Below the pieces are notes generated by a model. It made no database searches. It worked only from the letters and a program-made list of their open reading frames with translations, and was not told the DNA's origin. 6,609 nucleotides of DNA from Actinomycetota bacterium (GTDB taxonomy: Bacteria > Actinomycetota > Actinomycetes > Actinomycetales > Microbacteriaceae): the NCBI GenBank assembly GCA_009704605.1, contig WLDW01000048.1:1-6609 (forward strand), in the 5' to 3' direction. A program made the translations under genes and the position numbers. Below are positions 5,918-6,609 of the stretch, piece by piece (the stretch's first letter is position 1; the number at the start of each line of letters is the position of its first letter).

Positions 5918-6487
5918 ATGTCAACTACCCCGAAGCAGCAACCCGAAACCCCAAAGGCCGGAAAGGGTCGCCCCACTCCAGCCAGAAAGCAGCAGGAGTT
6001 GCTTCGTAAGAAGCCAGTGGTTGGAAACAAGAGCCCTGAGGCCAAAAGAGCCGCCAAGCGAGCCCTCAGTGAGGAACGAGCCAAGGCGCGCGAAGGTTTG
6101 GCTAACGGTGAAGATCGCTACCTAACTAGCAGAGACCGCGGTCCTCAGCGAAAACTTGCCAGGGATGTGGTCGACGCTCGCTTCACAATTGGCGAACTAG
6201 TTCTTCCGATGCTTTTTTTGGTGATCATCGTCTCATCCATCAGGCCAGATGACCCGCAGCTGGATCTGACAATTCAACTTGGAACGCTAGTTGCGATGTG
6301 GGGATTGTTTGTTGCAATCGGTATCGATGGTTACATCATTGGCAGAAAAGCTTTGAAGGTCGTTGAGGCAAAATATCCAGGCAAGGCTGAAAAAGGTTTG
6401 CGGTGGTACGCAGCCATGCGCTCAATCCAAATGCGTGGCATGAGACTTCCAAAACCTCAGGTCAAACGCGGAACTAAGATTCTCTAA
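5918..6487 (+). CDS. DUF3043 domain membrane protein
   Basis: This 189-residue protein matches the actinobacterial DUF3043 family (the family that includes M. tuberculosis Rv2206, from memory), whose function is unknown. The first 90 residues are hydrophilic and rich in Lys, Arg and Ala, with the characteristic GKGRPTPARKQQE near the N terminus and SRDRGPQRKLARDVVDAR at about 71-88 just before the membrane part. Two hydrophobic helices follow at about 91-108 and 119-141, separated by a short acidic loop (RPDDPQLD). A basic C-terminal tail contains YPGKAEKGLRWYAAMRS. The likely topology has both termini in the cytoplasm. The ATG at 5918 is the only sensible start; the upstream ribosome binding site is weak (GAATTGAG). 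It diverges from the peptidase gene and is followed by an aldo/keto reductase gene after 18 bases, so those two may share a transcript. No function is assigned. Confidence 0.88.
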   Translation: MSTTPKQQPETPKAGKGRPTPARKQQELLRKKPVVGNKSPEAKRAAKRALSEERAKAREGLANGEDRYLTSRDRGPQRKLARDVVDARFTIGELVLPMLFLVIIVSSIRPDDPQLDLTIQLGTLVAMWGLFVAIGIDGYIIGRKALKVVEAKYPGKAEKGLRWYAAMRSIQMRGMRLPKPQVKRGTKIL

Positions 6488-6505
6488 ACGACAGAAGGGC
6501 TCCAC

Positions 6506-6609
6506 ATGAAGCATCGCTATTTAGGTAACAGTGGCTTTAAGGTTAGTGAGCTTACGTACGGAAACTGGCTCACTCACGCTCGCCAAGTCGACAACAAAGA
6601 AGCCATCAA
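6506..6609 (+). CDS. Aldo/keto reductase, N-terminal part
   Basis: The gene begins at ATG 6506 and runs off the window after 34 codons (MKHRYLGNSGFKVSELTYG, then NWLTHARQVDNKEAI). The LGNSGFKVSELTYGNWLTH pattern is typical of the NADPH-dependent aldo/keto reductases related to the voltage-gated potassium channel beta subunit and YghZ, where it forms the first strand of the TIM barrel. The catalytic Asp, Tyr, Lys and His lie beyond the window edge and cannot be checked. GAAGGG lies about six to eight bases upstream as a ribosome binding site. The 18-base gap after the DUF3043 gene has no terminator, so co-transcription is likely. The substrate is unknown. Confidence 0.85.
   Translation, partial: MKHRYLGNSGFKVSELTYGNWLTHARQVDNKEAI

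Noticed and set aside
5403..5918. A 171-codon plus-strand open frame antisense to the peptidase gene
   Set aside because: It is a shadow of the peptidase reading frame. The translation has no recognisable domain, while the minus-strand frame carries a complete set of M20 metal ligands.
5877..5924. A TTG start at 5924 for the peptidase, adding 16 residues
   Set aside because: It would overlap the divergent DUF3043 start at 5918, and the extra residues do not resemble the family. Its bases form TTGACA, a -35-like string that is 29 bases from the TAAGAT box and so too far to act with it.
1..6609. Search for CRISPR arrays, insertion sequences, tRNA genes or a novel defence or biosynthetic cluster
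   Set aside because: No regularly spaced repeats, transposase-like frames, tRNA cloverleaf sequence or unfamiliar gene cluster was seen. Nearly all bases are accounted for by known housekeeping families.

Overview
The window looks like a compact stretch of chromosome from an actinobacterium with a moderate G+C content. The best fit is a streamlined Microbacteriaceae-type organism such as the freshwater Luna-cluster genera (Rhodoluna/Aquiluna), but this is an inference from gene content and composition, not a proven placement. The actinobacterial signature is strong: a QcrB with a long cytoplasmic tail, the four-helix CtaF subunit of aa3 oxidase, a lipoprotein-type CtaC, and a DUF3043 membrane protein. 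I found no mobile element, CRISPR array, tRNA or rRNA. No stretch without a gene reaches 300 bases; the longest gap is 118 bases (3955-4072).

Layout. Positions 1-561 (+) are the 3' end of qcrB, the cytochrome b subunit of the bc1 complex. It converges on a minus-strand block. Read in transcription order from right to left, that block is an M20 metallopeptidase (5876-4470), the Fe-S carrier erpA (4414-4073), then ctaC (3954-3106), ctaD (3093-1405), ctaF (1400-987) and a RidA-family gene (987-601). The 39-base gap between qcrB and the RidA gene holds a hairpin with T-rich tracts on both sides, which probably terminates transcription from both directions. To the right, a 41-base divergent promoter region separates the peptidase from a plus-strand DUF3043 membrane protein (5918-6487). 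That gene is followed after 18 bases by the first 34 codons of an aldo/keto reductase (6506 to the window end).

How the genes work together. QcrB, CtaC, CtaD and CtaF are all parts of the actinobacterial bc1-aa3 respiratory supercomplex, which passes electrons from menaquinol to oxygen and pumps protons. All heme, CuB and CuA ligands expected in CtaD and CtaC are present, and so are the D- and K-channel residues, so the oxidase appears functional. ErpA delivers Fe-S clusters to client proteins and is a plausible partner for the respiratory chain; the Rieske protein QcrA is not in the window.

Points of interest are modest. A RidA homologue lacking the canonical arginine is joined to ctaF by a one-base stop/start overlap. 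The ctaC start codon is TTG. A perfect dyad lies between erpA and ctaC. A nearly symmetric -10 region may drive both the peptidase (possibly leaderless) and the DUF3043 gene. I did not find evidence for a new defence, mobile or biosynthetic system.
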